From contig CABIXY010000003.1 of NCBI GenBank assembly GCA_902362805.1, positions 108,247-172,246 on the forward strand: a DNA stretch of 64,000 nucleotides, read 5' to 3'. Position numbers and translations under genes: made by a program. The notes beneath the pieces were generated by a model, which worked only from the letters and a program-made list of their open reading frames with translations, ran no database searches and was not told where the DNA came from. Source of the DNA: Eubacteriaceae bacterium. GTDB lineage: Bacteria > Bacillota > Clostridia > Peptostreptococcales > Anaerovoracaceae. This document shows positions 29,768 through 37,285 of this stretch, one piece after another (the first letter of the stretch is position 1; each line of letters opens with the position of its first letter).

Positions 29768-30883
29768 ATGTACAAAAAATTTAGCTTAAAGAACGAACAA
29801 GATATCGAGGACCTTTTGAAGGGATGCGCCTTTTATGGCACTGGCGGCGGAGGGGAGGTCAGCGCCGGCAGGACATCACTTTTGGACTGCCTGTCCCAGA
29901 ACCTGAATTTGGCATTGTTGGACCCTGACGATATCAAAGGGGATGCGTTATACTGCTGTCCATTTTTCATGGGCAGTATCGCGCCGAAAACGGCAGAATC
30001 CCTTAGGGAAATGGAAACGCTGGGTTACTTGGAGCGGCAGTATTTTCTAGAGGAAATTTTGATGGGCGCGGTGCGGACCTTAGAAGAGGTGACCGGGGAA
30101 ACTGTTGAAGGACTCTTTATCGCAGAGCCCGGCGGCTCTAACGCTGGATGCTGCATGGCGGCAGCCTACAAAATGGGTATTCCCGTCATCGACGGCGACC
30201 CTGCGGGCAGAGCGATTCCAGAGATGACGCAGGGGCTGCCTGCAATCCGCGGCATGGACTTTCTGCCAGCGGCTTACTTTGACGCCTGGGGCAACAAAAA
30301 TGCAACCTTGCAGGCGACGAATACCAAAGCGGCGGAACGAATTGGAAAGTTCCTCAGTGAAGCGGCCTATGGAGAAATGGCAGAGGCTGCTTATCTGATG
30401 ACGGGTAAAGAACTGAAGACCATCCTCGTGCCGAGGACGTTGTCTAAGGCCTATCAGGTAGGCAGAGCCATGCGTGAGGCGGAAGATGTTTTGACCGCGG
30501 CGGCAGAGGCTGCTGACGGAAAAGTGGTGGGGCGCGGAGTCATTCAAAGGCTGGAGGCCAGAGATCAAGGCGGCTATTACTGGGGAACCTATGAGGTGCA
30601 AGGCGATGACGGCAGAATTTATAAGGTTTGGTTTAAAAATGAAAATCATATTCTCTGGATTGACAATCGACCGGCTGTGACAAGCCCTGATCTGATTTCC
30701 CTGATTGACTTAGGCGAAAAGGAGCCGCTGTTAAACTCTCACTTGGAAAATGGAAAGCATGTGGGTATCGTTGTGACGCCTGCCTATGACTTTTACCATG
30801 AAGAAAAATCCATAGAATCCTTTGGCCCACGCTACTTTGGTTTTGACTTCGACTACATACCTTTTACAGAAGTGAAACTTTAA
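29768..30883 (+). CDS. DUF917 (hydantoinase-like) protein
   Basis: A 371-residue protein of the DUF917/S-methyl-thiohydantoin desulfurase-like group. The N-terminal glycine-rich segment FYGTGGGGEVSAG (about residue 23) and the central IAEPGGSNAGCCMAAAYKMG, followed by IDGDPAGRAIPEM, are diagnostic. Members often sit beside M20 amidohydrolases and transporters and are annotated as hydantoinase accessory proteins, but no reaction is settled for most. I use ATG 29768, behind AATGGAGGAG, rather than an upstream frame that overlaps the ATPase gene. Its role in this operon is unknown; a ring-opening or isomerising step is possible. Confidence 0.85.
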   Translation: MYKKFSLKNEQDIEDLLKGCAFYGTGGGGEVSAGRTSLLDCLSQNLNLALLDPDDIKGDALYCCPFFMGSIAPKTAESLREMETLGYLERQYFLEEILMGAVRTLEEVTGETVEGLFIAEPGGSNAGCCMAAAYKMGIPVIDGDPAGRAIPEMTQGLPAIRGMDFLPAAYFDAWGNKNATLQATNTKAAERIGKFLSEAAYGEMAEAAYLMTGKELKTILVPRTLSKAYQVGRAMREAEDVLTAAAEAADGKVVGRGVIQRLEARDQGGYYWGTYEVQGDDGRIYKVWFKNENHILWIDNRPAVTSPDLISLIDLGEKEPLLNSHLENGKHVGIVVTPAYDFYHEEKSIESFGPRYFGFDFDYIPFTEVKL

Positions 30884-30902
30884 GAAAGGACAGGTTTACA
30901 TA

Positions 30903-31220
30903 ATGAAAATTGACGGAAACGAAAAGGAGAAGGCAGCGCTGACAGCTTATGAGCAGGGGGATTTCACCTTTGCGGCTCAGTTGGAGGCGCAATTTATGGA
31001 AGAACTGCGGCACGCTATTGCCGAAGGCGAAGACTACTGCAGCTGCACCAGTCCCTGTGAAAAGCACGGCAACTGTGTGGAATGTGTAGCCTGCCACCGA
31101 GGACATCAGGGCCATCTTCCGGCCTGCTTCCGGGAGATGGTCAATCAAAAGCTGTACGGGTTATCTGAACTGACTGAACATACCATCATCGGTAGAATTA
31201 AGAAAGAGCGGAAAAAGTAG
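30903..31220 (+). CDS. Small Cys/His-rich putative metal-binding protein
   Basis: A 105-residue protein. The centre holds CSCTSPCEKHGNCVECVACH (about 46-65) followed by HLPACF: seven Cys and several His. The pattern C-x-C-x3-C-x4-HGxCxxC...LPxC recurs in small clostridial proteins and suggests a zinc or iron-sulfur site. The N-terminal half is helical and acidic. It is the last gene of the importer operon, 19 bp after DUF917. It could supply metal or a cluster to aconitase X or act as a small regulator, but neither can be told from sequence. Confidence 0.7.
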   Translation: MKIDGNEKEKAALTAYEQGDFTFAAQLEAQFMEELRHAIAEGEDYCSCTSPCEKHGNCVECVACHRGHQGHLPACFREMVNQKLYGLSELTEHTIIGRIKKERKK

Positions 31221-31383
31221 TTATCTGATAACGTGCTGATGATTGTAAAAAAGCCGATAAATAGTCAAAAGCTCCTCATAACAAACGGATGAAACTCTGT
31301 CTATTACTAAGTCAGTTACGCAGGGCTGCTGATTTGACAATGATTAGGGCAACAAAATTGCTTCGTCCGCCGGATCTGGCATG

Positions 31384-31422
31384 AAAAAACGGAGGGGATC
31401 GGATAAACCGGTATCCCCTCCG
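31384..31422 (-). terminator. Rho-independent terminator of the beta-helix gene
   Basis: An inverted repeat CGGAGGGGAT.../ATCCCCTCCG (31390-31422), with further inner pairing, is followed on the minus strand by six T (31384-31389). It lies 22 bp beyond the stop of the minus-strand gene. Confidence 0.85.
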
Positions 31423-31444
31423 TAGTGAGGCAGCCTTTTTCGCG

Positions 31445-34009
31445 TTAAAAGCAGCATCTTTTCCAGATGGCATAGAGTCTGATATCCTCACGAATATCGC
31501 TGATCGTATCACCTGGCTGATGGAGAACACCGCAGCTGTTTGCAGCAGTGCTCCAGCCTATAAACCTGTAACAGTGCCTGGTCGGAGCCTGAATAGGAAT
31601 CATCATACTTCCCCCAGACTGGACAGTGATTGGTTTTGGAATCAGGCATGCCTTCGGGCAGCACCAACCGTCATTGGCCTTAAACGTTACAATATAATTG
31701 ACTAAGACTGGAGCCAGAAGCACCTGGGTGTGATCCTCGCTGAGGCGGATTTCCCAGCCGTCAAAGCCTTCAGGCGGCTTGCGAAAGGCGTCTGCATCTG
31801 ATTGAACGAGGGACAAATAGGGCGCTGATACGATACCGACTACGATGGGATTCCCTTCTGGATTGGCGCTGATGTAGTCTGAGTTGTTCAGCTGAATGAC
31901 AGAGCCTGCCTCTAAAGGACCCTCGATGCGGACTGCAGCCCGTTGCTCGGTGAGGTAAAGACCGTTGGCAATATTTCTGCCGCCGCTGGTATAGAGCAGC
32001 CCGTCGTTGTAGATGCCTGGCGCATATGCATCAGCGGAATTAGGCGCAGGACTGCCGATCAAAGCATCGCCAATGATACGTGTTGTAGAGGTCTCGTCAT
32101 TGTAGATGCCGCCGCCGATCTTTGCATGATTGCCGAAGATCGCTCCGCCGGTCATGGTGAAAATCCCGCCGCCGCGATTCCAAAACCCTCCTCCTTGCTG
32201 AAGGGCAGTATTGTCGTGAATCCTTCCGCTCTCCATGACGACAGGCGCTCCTTCAGAAGCGCTGATGCCGCCGCCGTAGTCCTGAGCCGTGTTATAGGCG
32301 ATTTCAACCTGGCCAGCCAGGTGCACACTGCCTTGAAAGGTGCAGATACCGCCGCCTCTGACTGCGGCTCGATTAGCAGATACTTGCACCTGATCGATGA
32401 GCATCAGCCTTCCGGCTGTACTGTTGAAGTAAATCCCACCGCCATTTCGCCCCTCTGAGGCATTTTCTGTGACGAGGGTGTTTCCGCGCAGGGCCAGGCT
32501 GCTGCCCGTACCACCGGCCCAAATGCCGCCGCCGTTGCTATTTTGGGCGGTGTTGCTTGAAATGGTGCAGTCCGTCAAAGAAGCTTCGAGAAGACCGTAG
32601 CTTGCGGTCAGTCTGATGCCGCCGCCTTCGGCTCCTGCCGTGTTTTCTGTAATGGTGTCGCCGCTGAATTCCAGGCGGCTGCTGGCAGCATCGCTGAGAT
32701 TGGCATAATAGATACCGCCGCCGGAATTACCTCCTGCGTTTTGAGAAATGGTGTTTCCCTGAAAAATCAACTCTGCTGCTTCACTGCTGCTGAGCAGCAG
32801 CCCGCCTCCGTTGGTGGCGGCCGTGTTGGCGTTGATGATGTTACTGCGGGCGTCAAAGTGAAATCCGCCGGAACCTCCCCATAGTGCCATGCCGCCGCCT
32901 TGCAGAGCCGCAGTATTGGCCCTGATTATCGAGTTTTCGAGAGTCAGGGTGAAAGGAATGCTGGAAGCGCGATTCTGCATCCAGATACCACCTCCAGAGC
33001 CGGAGATTTCATCGACAGCTTTATTGCCCTTGATTTCTGTATTGACGATGCTGACCGCGGCTCCGGCATCAGCCAGAAAATAGAGTCCGCCTCCTGTCCC
33101 TGCGATGTTATCTGAGACCTGGACGCCCAGGAGGTCGAGATTCACCTGGCCTACTGAAGCTGTGACGATGATGCCGCCGCCATTTTGCGAGGCGGTATTT
33201 TGACTTATCACAACCTGGGGTTGAATCTGTAATTGATCGCCGTCACTGGCGCCGAAGAAGTAGAGTCCGCCGCCGTTAAGGGCTTGGTTGCCTGAAATGG
33301 ACACACCATCGGCGATTGTTAGTCTGGCGAGGGGGCCGTGGTTGCGGAAGCCAGAAAAATAAAGTCCGCCGCCGTTACCGGTAACACTATTATTGGTAAT
33401 CTGCGCCTTTCCGTCAATGGTCACTGAGATTCCGGTGCTTTCATCGTAGGAGCGCAGATAGACACCGCCGCCGTTAGGCGCAGTGTTGCCTGCAATCAAA
33501 GCGTCATCTGTAATGATAATGCTGTCGTCAGGATGTCTGGCCGCAAACATGATGCCGCCGCCGTTAGATGCGGAGTAACAGCCGGTGATGGAGGCATTGC
33601 CTTTCATGACCAGAGTGTTGCTGTAGCTGGTGCTGCCAGAAAGATAAACGCCGCCGCCTTCCCGAAAAGCGTTGTTGTTCTGCAGGACCGACCCGTCACC
33701 GAGGATCAGGCTGCCTCCAGTGATAAAGAGCAGAGAACGGTTGGCTTCGTTGTCGATGGGGTGAGCTGCTTTGTCTCCATCGATGACGATGTTCTCCAAG
33801 GTGAGACTGCCTCCGACAACTCTGATGAGATAACTGAAATAACTGCTGCCGCGGGTCAGTGTAAAAGTGCTGCCGGCGGCAGACCTGATGGTGACAGCAT
33901 AGGTGATTTGAACCTGAGATGTAAAGGAAAAATCAGAAGTGATTTCGATTAGAGATTCCCGCTGGGACAGTGCCCTACGAAAATCGGATTCATTCGAGAC
34001 CTGTATCAT
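31445..34009 (-). CDS. Large right-handed beta-helix repeat protein (Pmp-like GGGI repeats) with C-terminal InlB-type repeat
   Basis: An 854-residue protein. Roughly twenty repeats of about 30 residues contain N-T-A-x(2-6)-G-G-G-I/L-Y/W (e.g. ISGNQALNGGGLYF), the pattern of polymorphic outer membrane proteins and parallel beta-helix adhesins. The last ~75 residues resemble the Listeria-Bacteroides (InlB B-type) repeat: YIVTFKANDGW near the start and FIGWSTAANSCG near the end. No signal peptide, LPXTG or membrane anchor is visible. The start chosen, on the minus strand at 34009, has GGAG six bases upstream. A GTG at 34057 would add 16 mildly hydrophobic residues. It stands alone between two plus-strand units. 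Confidence 0.75.
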   Translation of the reverse strand: MIQVSNESDFRRALSQRESLIEITSDFSFTSQVQITYAVTIRSAAGSTFTLTRGSSYFSYLIRVVGGSLTLENIVIDGDKAAHPIDNEANRSLLFITGGSLILGDGSVLQNNNAFREGGGVYLSGSTSYSNTLVMKGNASITGCYSASNGGGIMFAARHPDDSIIITDDALIAGNTAPNGGGVYLRSYDESTGISVTIDGKAQITNNSVTGNGGGLYFSGFRNHGPLARLTIADGVSISGNQALNGGGLYFFGASDGDQLQIQPQVVISQNTASQNGGGIIVTASVGQVNLDLLGVQVSDNIAGTGGGLYFLADAGAAVSIVNTEIKGNKAVDEISGSGGGIWMQNRASSIPFTLTLENSIIRANTAALQGGGMALWGGSGGFHFDARSNIINANTAATNGGGLLLSSSEAAELIFQGNTISQNAGGNSGGGIYYANLSDAASSRLEFSGDTITENTAGAEGGGIRLTASYGLLEASLTDCTISSNTAQNSNGGGIWAGGTGSSLALRGNTLVTENASEGRNGGGIYFNSTAGRLMLIDQVQVSANRAAVRGGGICTFQGSVHLAGQVEIAYNTAQDYGGGISASEGAPVVMESGRIHDNTALQQGGGFWNRGGGIFTMTGGAIFGNHAKIGGGIYNDETSTTRIIGDALIGSPAPNSADAYAPGIYNDGLLYTSGGRNIANGLYLTEQRAAVRIEGPLEAGSVIQLNNSDYISANPEGNPIVVGIVSAPYLSLVQSDADAFRKPPEGFDGWEIRLSEDHTQVLLAPVLVNYIVTFKANDGWCCPKACLIPKPITVQSGGSMMIPIQAPTRHCYRFIGWSTAANSCGVLHQPGDTISDIREDIRLYAIWKRCCF

Positions 34010-34146
34010 TTTACGCTCCATTCTGCCGTTGACGCTGACGGCTGCAATTAGAAACACGGTGTGCGTCTTTTACCGAATTGTTCGTATATGTAGGATAAAA
34101 GAAGAAAATGACAGAGGTATTCCTTTATCATATTCCGTTTTTCAGT

Positions 34147-34175
34147 TTGCGGTTCCTATGGGAGTATGATAAAAT
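34147..34175 (+). promoter_or_regulatory. Possible promoter of the thioesterase gene
   Basis: TTGCGG (34147-34152), a 17-bp spacer and TAAAAT (34170-34175). If used, transcription starts near 34182, which excludes the ATG at 34179 as the translation start. Confidence 0.45.
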
Positions 34176-34199
34176 AAAATGCAGTTTAATGGAATGGAG

Positions 34200-34661
34200 A
34201 TGACAGAAGTGAAAGACAAAGAATTGGCGAAAGAGATAGAAGAAATCCTCGAAGACAACAGGCAAATGCCGGAAAGGGTCAACGCCAGACTGAATCTGCA
34301 ATTGGCGGACTGCAGCAGAGAAGAGGGCTTCACCGAGTTTGCCTTTGATGTAGAGGAATGGTGCCTAAACCCTTATAACGGCGTCCATGGCGGCATCATC
34401 TGCACCCTTTTTGATACGGGTCTGGGTATCGGCGCAGTGGCGATTACACAGAAAATGGTCTCTACCACAGATATTTCGGTCAGCTACTTGAGACCGATGA
34501 ATGGCAGACGCTATATCATCCGGGCGGAGTATACCCAGGTGGGAAGGAGGATGGTACGCAGTACAGGCAAAGCAATCGATGCAGAAACCGGCGTGGTCTG
34601 CGCCACGTCTATGGCCAGCTTCGTGTTGACCGAGTCGAGAAAAAAGGGACTGCAGGTATAA
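34200..34661 (+). CDS. PaaI-family hotdog thioesterase
   Basis: A single-domain hotdog protein of about 153 residues. NGVHGGIICTLFDTGLG holds the HGG motif and the catalytic Asp/Glu helix of PaaI-type acyl-CoA thioesterases, which hydrolyse short or aromatic acyl-CoAs. The start is unsure: ATG at 34179, 34194 or 34200 and GTG at 34209 are all in frame. GGAG at 34196-34199 fits the GTG best, GGA at 34191 fits the ATG at 34200, and the likely promoter rules out 34179. The substrate is unknown. Confidence 0.8.
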   Translation: MTEVKDKELAKEIEEILEDNRQMPERVNARLNLQLADCSREEGFTEFAFDVEEWCLNPYNGVHGGIICTLFDTGLGIGAVAITQKMVSTTDISVSYLRPMNGRRYIIRAEYTQVGRRMVRSTGKAIDAETGVVCATSMASFVLTESRKKGLQV

Positions 34662-34678
34662 ATATTTTTGAATAGGTC

Positions 34679-34707
34679 TTCACAAAAACGGTCAATGGGT
34701 TTACGAT
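34679..34707 (+). promoter_or_regulatory. Promoter of the tetR-ABC operon
   Basis: TTCACA (34679-34684), a 17-bp spacer and TACGAT (34702-34707). The spacer contains one ACGGTCA half-site, so repressor binding would cover the promoter. Confidence 0.5.
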
Positions 34708-34720
34708 AGAAAAAACTCAT

Positions 34721-34735
34721 TGACCGTTTCGGTCA
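34721..34735. promoter_or_regulatory. TetR-type operator palindrome
   Basis: TGACCG-TTT-CGGTCA lies 15 bp before the tetR start. A further half-site ACGGTCA occurs at 34689, and a larger inverted repeat (34686-34702 and 34713-34729, 16 of 17 positions) links the two. Its place between promoter and gene suggests autoregulation by the downstream TetR protein. Confidence 0.7.
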
Positions 34736-34750
34736 TGCACGGAGGCAAAT

Positions 34751-35368
34751 ATGAACGAAAAGTTTTGGGCACTGTCAAAGGAGAAGCAGGACCGCATTAT
34801 CAACTCAGGGCTGGAGGTATTCGCCAGAAATGAATACAAGAAGGCACCCATGTCTGAAATCGCCAGTGCGGCTGGCATTTCAAAGTCACTGCTTTTTCAC
34901 TATTTTCACAACAAAAAGGAACTGTTTATTTTCTTATATGACTACGCCATCACCTTCCAGCTGCGGAAATTGAGAGAGACGGGCATCATGGAGGAAACGG
35001 ACTTCATGGAAATGTTCAGAAAATCCATTCACGTCAAGTGCCAAGTGGCGAGGGAATATACCTATATGAATCAATTCCTCATCAGGGCCTACTTTGAGGA
35101 TGAGCCGGAAATTCTAGACGCACTGGGACCAAAGCTGACAGGGCTCATTGACGAGAGTTCAGAGAAACTGCTGGATATCATCGACAAATCTAAGTTTAAG
35201 GAAGAATCAGATGCGGCCATGCTGCTAAAAATCAGCATATGGATCGGAGAGGGTTATATGCTGCATCAGATGAGGGAAAAGAACCGGAATATCGACCAGT
35301 GGGAAACTGATTTCCTGGAAGTGATTGCGTTTTGGAAGAAGAACCATTATTTGGAGGAGAATAAATGA
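34751..35368 (+). CDS. TetR/AcrR-family regulator of the ABC-2 exporter
   Basis: A 205-residue repressor. The N-terminal HTH (about 12-58) reads ...MSEIASAAGISKSLLFHYFHNKKELF, the classic TetR helix pair; the rest is a helical ligand domain. The start has GGAGG at 34741-34745. Its stop overlaps the ABC ATPase gene by 4 bp. It most likely represses its own operon through the palindrome just upstream. Confidence 0.92.
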   Translation: MNEKFWALSKEKQDRIINSGLEVFARNEYKKAPMSEIASAAGISKSLLFHYFHNKKELFIFLYDYAITFQLRKLRETGIMEETDFMEMFRKSIHVKCQVAREYTYMNQFLIRAYFEDEPEILDALGPKLTGLIDESSEKLLDIIDKSKFKEESDAAMLLKISIWIGEGYMLHQMREKNRNIDQWETDFLEVIAFWKKNHYLEENK

Positions 35369-36255
35369 GTGTAATTGAAGTGAGTCGTCTGACAAAGGAC
35401 TACGGCAGCGGCAAAGGCATCTTTGATGTCAATCTCGATGTGGAACAGGGAGAAATCTTTGGTTTCCTGGGACCGAACGGGGCGGGAAAAACTACGACCA
35501 TCAGAAACCTGCTGGGATTTATCAAACCAGACGACGGACAGGTAAAGATCAACGGTTTAGATTGTTTTGCCGAGGCGGAAAGGATTCACCAGAGTCTGGG
35601 TTATCTGGCAGGGGAATTGGCTTTTCTGGACGATCTTTCGGGGAAACAGATGATTCAGTTCATCGCAGAAATGAAAGGCGTTCGCAGCCAAAATCGAATC
35701 GATGAATTGATGGAGCGCTTCGGTCTCAACCCGCAGGGGAAGATTAAGAAGATGTCCAAGGGCATGAAACAGAAGATCGGCATCGTCTGCGCTTTTATGA
35801 ATGACCCAGACATCATCATTTTAGATGAGCCGACTAGCGGATTGGATCCTCTGATGCAGAATGAGTTCGTAGAACTTTTGTTAGAGGAAAAGAAGAAGGG
35901 CAAGACGATTTTCATGTCGTCTCATATCTTTGAAGAGGTGGAGCGAACTTGCGATAGGACGGCGATCATCAAAGATGGAAAAATCGTCACCATAGAAGAC
36001 ATGGCATCCCTGAAGGCGAAGAAGCAGAAATCCTTTGTCATCACTTTTGCCAATGAGGAAGAACGGAAGCGCTTTCAAAAGGAACCTTTTGGGATATCGA
36101 GGGCAGAGAGAAACACAGCCACCGTACTGCTATCTGGCGGTGTCGATGGGCTGCTTAAGACTCTGGCGGGCTACGGCGTGCGTGATCTTGATGTGAAAGC
36201 GTCATCTCTGGAAGAAATTTTTCTGCGCTATTATGGAGAGGAGGCGGCAAAATGA
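35365..36255 (+). CDS. ABC-2 type transporter ATP-binding protein
   Basis: A 296-residue ATPase of the drug/lipid exporter (CcmA-like) type with Walker A GPNGAGKTT, a signature region KMSKGMKQKI (serine-containing K-M-S-K-G form, usual in this group), Walker B IIILDEPTSGLDP and MSSHIFEEVE. A C-terminal ~80-residue extension is typical of exporters of this group. It is coupled by 4-bp overlaps on both sides. Confidence 0.93.
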   Translation: MSVIEVSRLTKDYGSGKGIFDVNLDVEQGEIFGFLGPNGAGKTTTIRNLLGFIKPDDGQVKINGLDCFAEAERIHQSLGYLAGELAFLDDLSGKQMIQFIAEMKGVRSQNRIDELMERFGLNPQGKIKKMSKGMKQKIGIVCAFMNDPDIIILDEPTSGLDPLMQNEFVELLLEEKKKGKTIFMSSHIFEEVERTCDRTAIIKDGKIVTIEDMASLKAKKQKSFVITFANEEERKRFQKEPFGISRAERNTATVLLSGGVDGLLKTLAGYGVRDLDVKASSLEEIFLRYYGEEAAK

Positions 36256-37052
36256 TCTCAACACCGCTGTTAAAGAGAAACCTGTGGTCGGGTTTTAAGC
36301 TGATGATTCCTTTTATCGCCATCATGGCCATGTACAGCATGATCATCATCTGGATGTATGACCCTGAACTGAGTAAATCTTTGGACCAGTTTCAGGAAAT
36401 CATGCCGGAAATGATGGCAGCTGTTGGCATGACAGGCAGCACAGGGACTTTGATCGAGTTCATCCACACCTACCTTTACGGATTCATCATGCTGTTTATT
36501 CCCATCATCTATGTGATCATGCTGGCGAACAAATTCATCATGAGATATGTGGACAATGGATCCATCGCCTGCATTTTGGCCACGGCCAATTCAAGAAAGA
36601 AGGTCATTTTGACCCAGATGCTGTCCATGTCCCTGCTCATCGTCCTGCTCATCGTGATTTCCGCAGCCATCGGCTGCATCAGCAGTGCGGCCATGTTTCC
36701 TGGTGATTTGGATGTTACGAAGTACCTGCAGCTCAACGGAGCTGTCATGCTCTTTGACCTTGCTGTCAGCGGAATCTGCCTCTTTGCGGCCTGCTTCTTT
36801 AACGAGACCAGATGGTATCTGGCTGTAGGAGCGGGGCTGCCCCTCGTCTTCTACGTTATTCAGATGATGGCCAACATGGGTGACAAACTGGAGAACCTGA
36901 AATATGCGACAATCTTTACTCTGATGCCGGGGCAGGACATCCTGGACGGCACTGGAAATGTAATCCTGAACTGCATTCTGATGGCGGCAATCTGGTTGGT
37001 GCTCTATGTAATTGGCGCTCTCGTCTTCACGAGAAAGGATTTATCCGTATAA
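36252..37052 (+). CDS. ABC-2 type transporter permease
   Basis: A 266-residue membrane protein with six helices (the first at about 16-35, the last near 240-260), the size and layout of ABC-2 permeases. Overlap by 4 bp with the ATPase gene shows they form one exporter. The cargo is unknown; TetR control suggests a toxic compound or drug. Confidence 0.88.
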   Translation: MISTPLLKRNLWSGFKLMIPFIAIMAMYSMIIIWMYDPELSKSLDQFQEIMPEMMAAVGMTGSTGTLIEFIHTYLYGFIMLFIPIIYVIMLANKFIMRYVDNGSIACILATANSRKKVILTQMLSMSLLIVLLIVISAAIGCISSAAMFPGDLDVTKYLQLNGAVMLFDLAVSGICLFAACFFNETRWYLAVGAGLPLVFYVIQMMANMGDKLENLKYATIFTLMPGQDILDGTGNVILNCILMAAIWLVLYVIGALVFTRKDLSV

Positions 37053-37147
37053 TACGAGAGACGGGCAATCTGTGCGGCTGGAATGCTGTTCACGTTTTAC
37101 ATGTAGATTCGGTTCCGACCGCAGTCAGTCTTCGCGCACAGAGACAA

Positions 37148-37189
37148 AAGAGAGTCTTCCAGAAAATGGAGGCTCTCTTCTCTTTTTTT
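37148..37189 (+). terminator. Rho-independent terminator of the tetR-ABC operon
   Basis: A stem of about 12 bp with G-U pairs (arms 37148-37161 and 37167-37179) and a long T run near 37183-37189. Confidence 0.8.
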
Positions 37190-37213
37190 GCCCAGTTTTT
37201 TTTTGAAAAGCGC

Positions 37214-37242
37214 TTGTTTATTAGATTACAAAATATTACAAT
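37214..37242 (+). promoter_or_regulatory. Promoter of the GGDEF/EAL-kinase unit
   Basis: TTGTTT (37214-37219), a 17-bp spacer and TACAAT (37237-37242), 43 bp before the start codon. Confidence 0.7.
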
Positions 37243-37285
37243 GGTAGACAAGGGAAATGACTTGCAGTGTGAAGGAGAGTAAGAA

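Noticed and set aside
31943-33952. Plus-strand frames opposite the beta-helix gene
   Set aside because: They arise from the GGC-rich repeat codons; no ribosome binding sites and no known domains.
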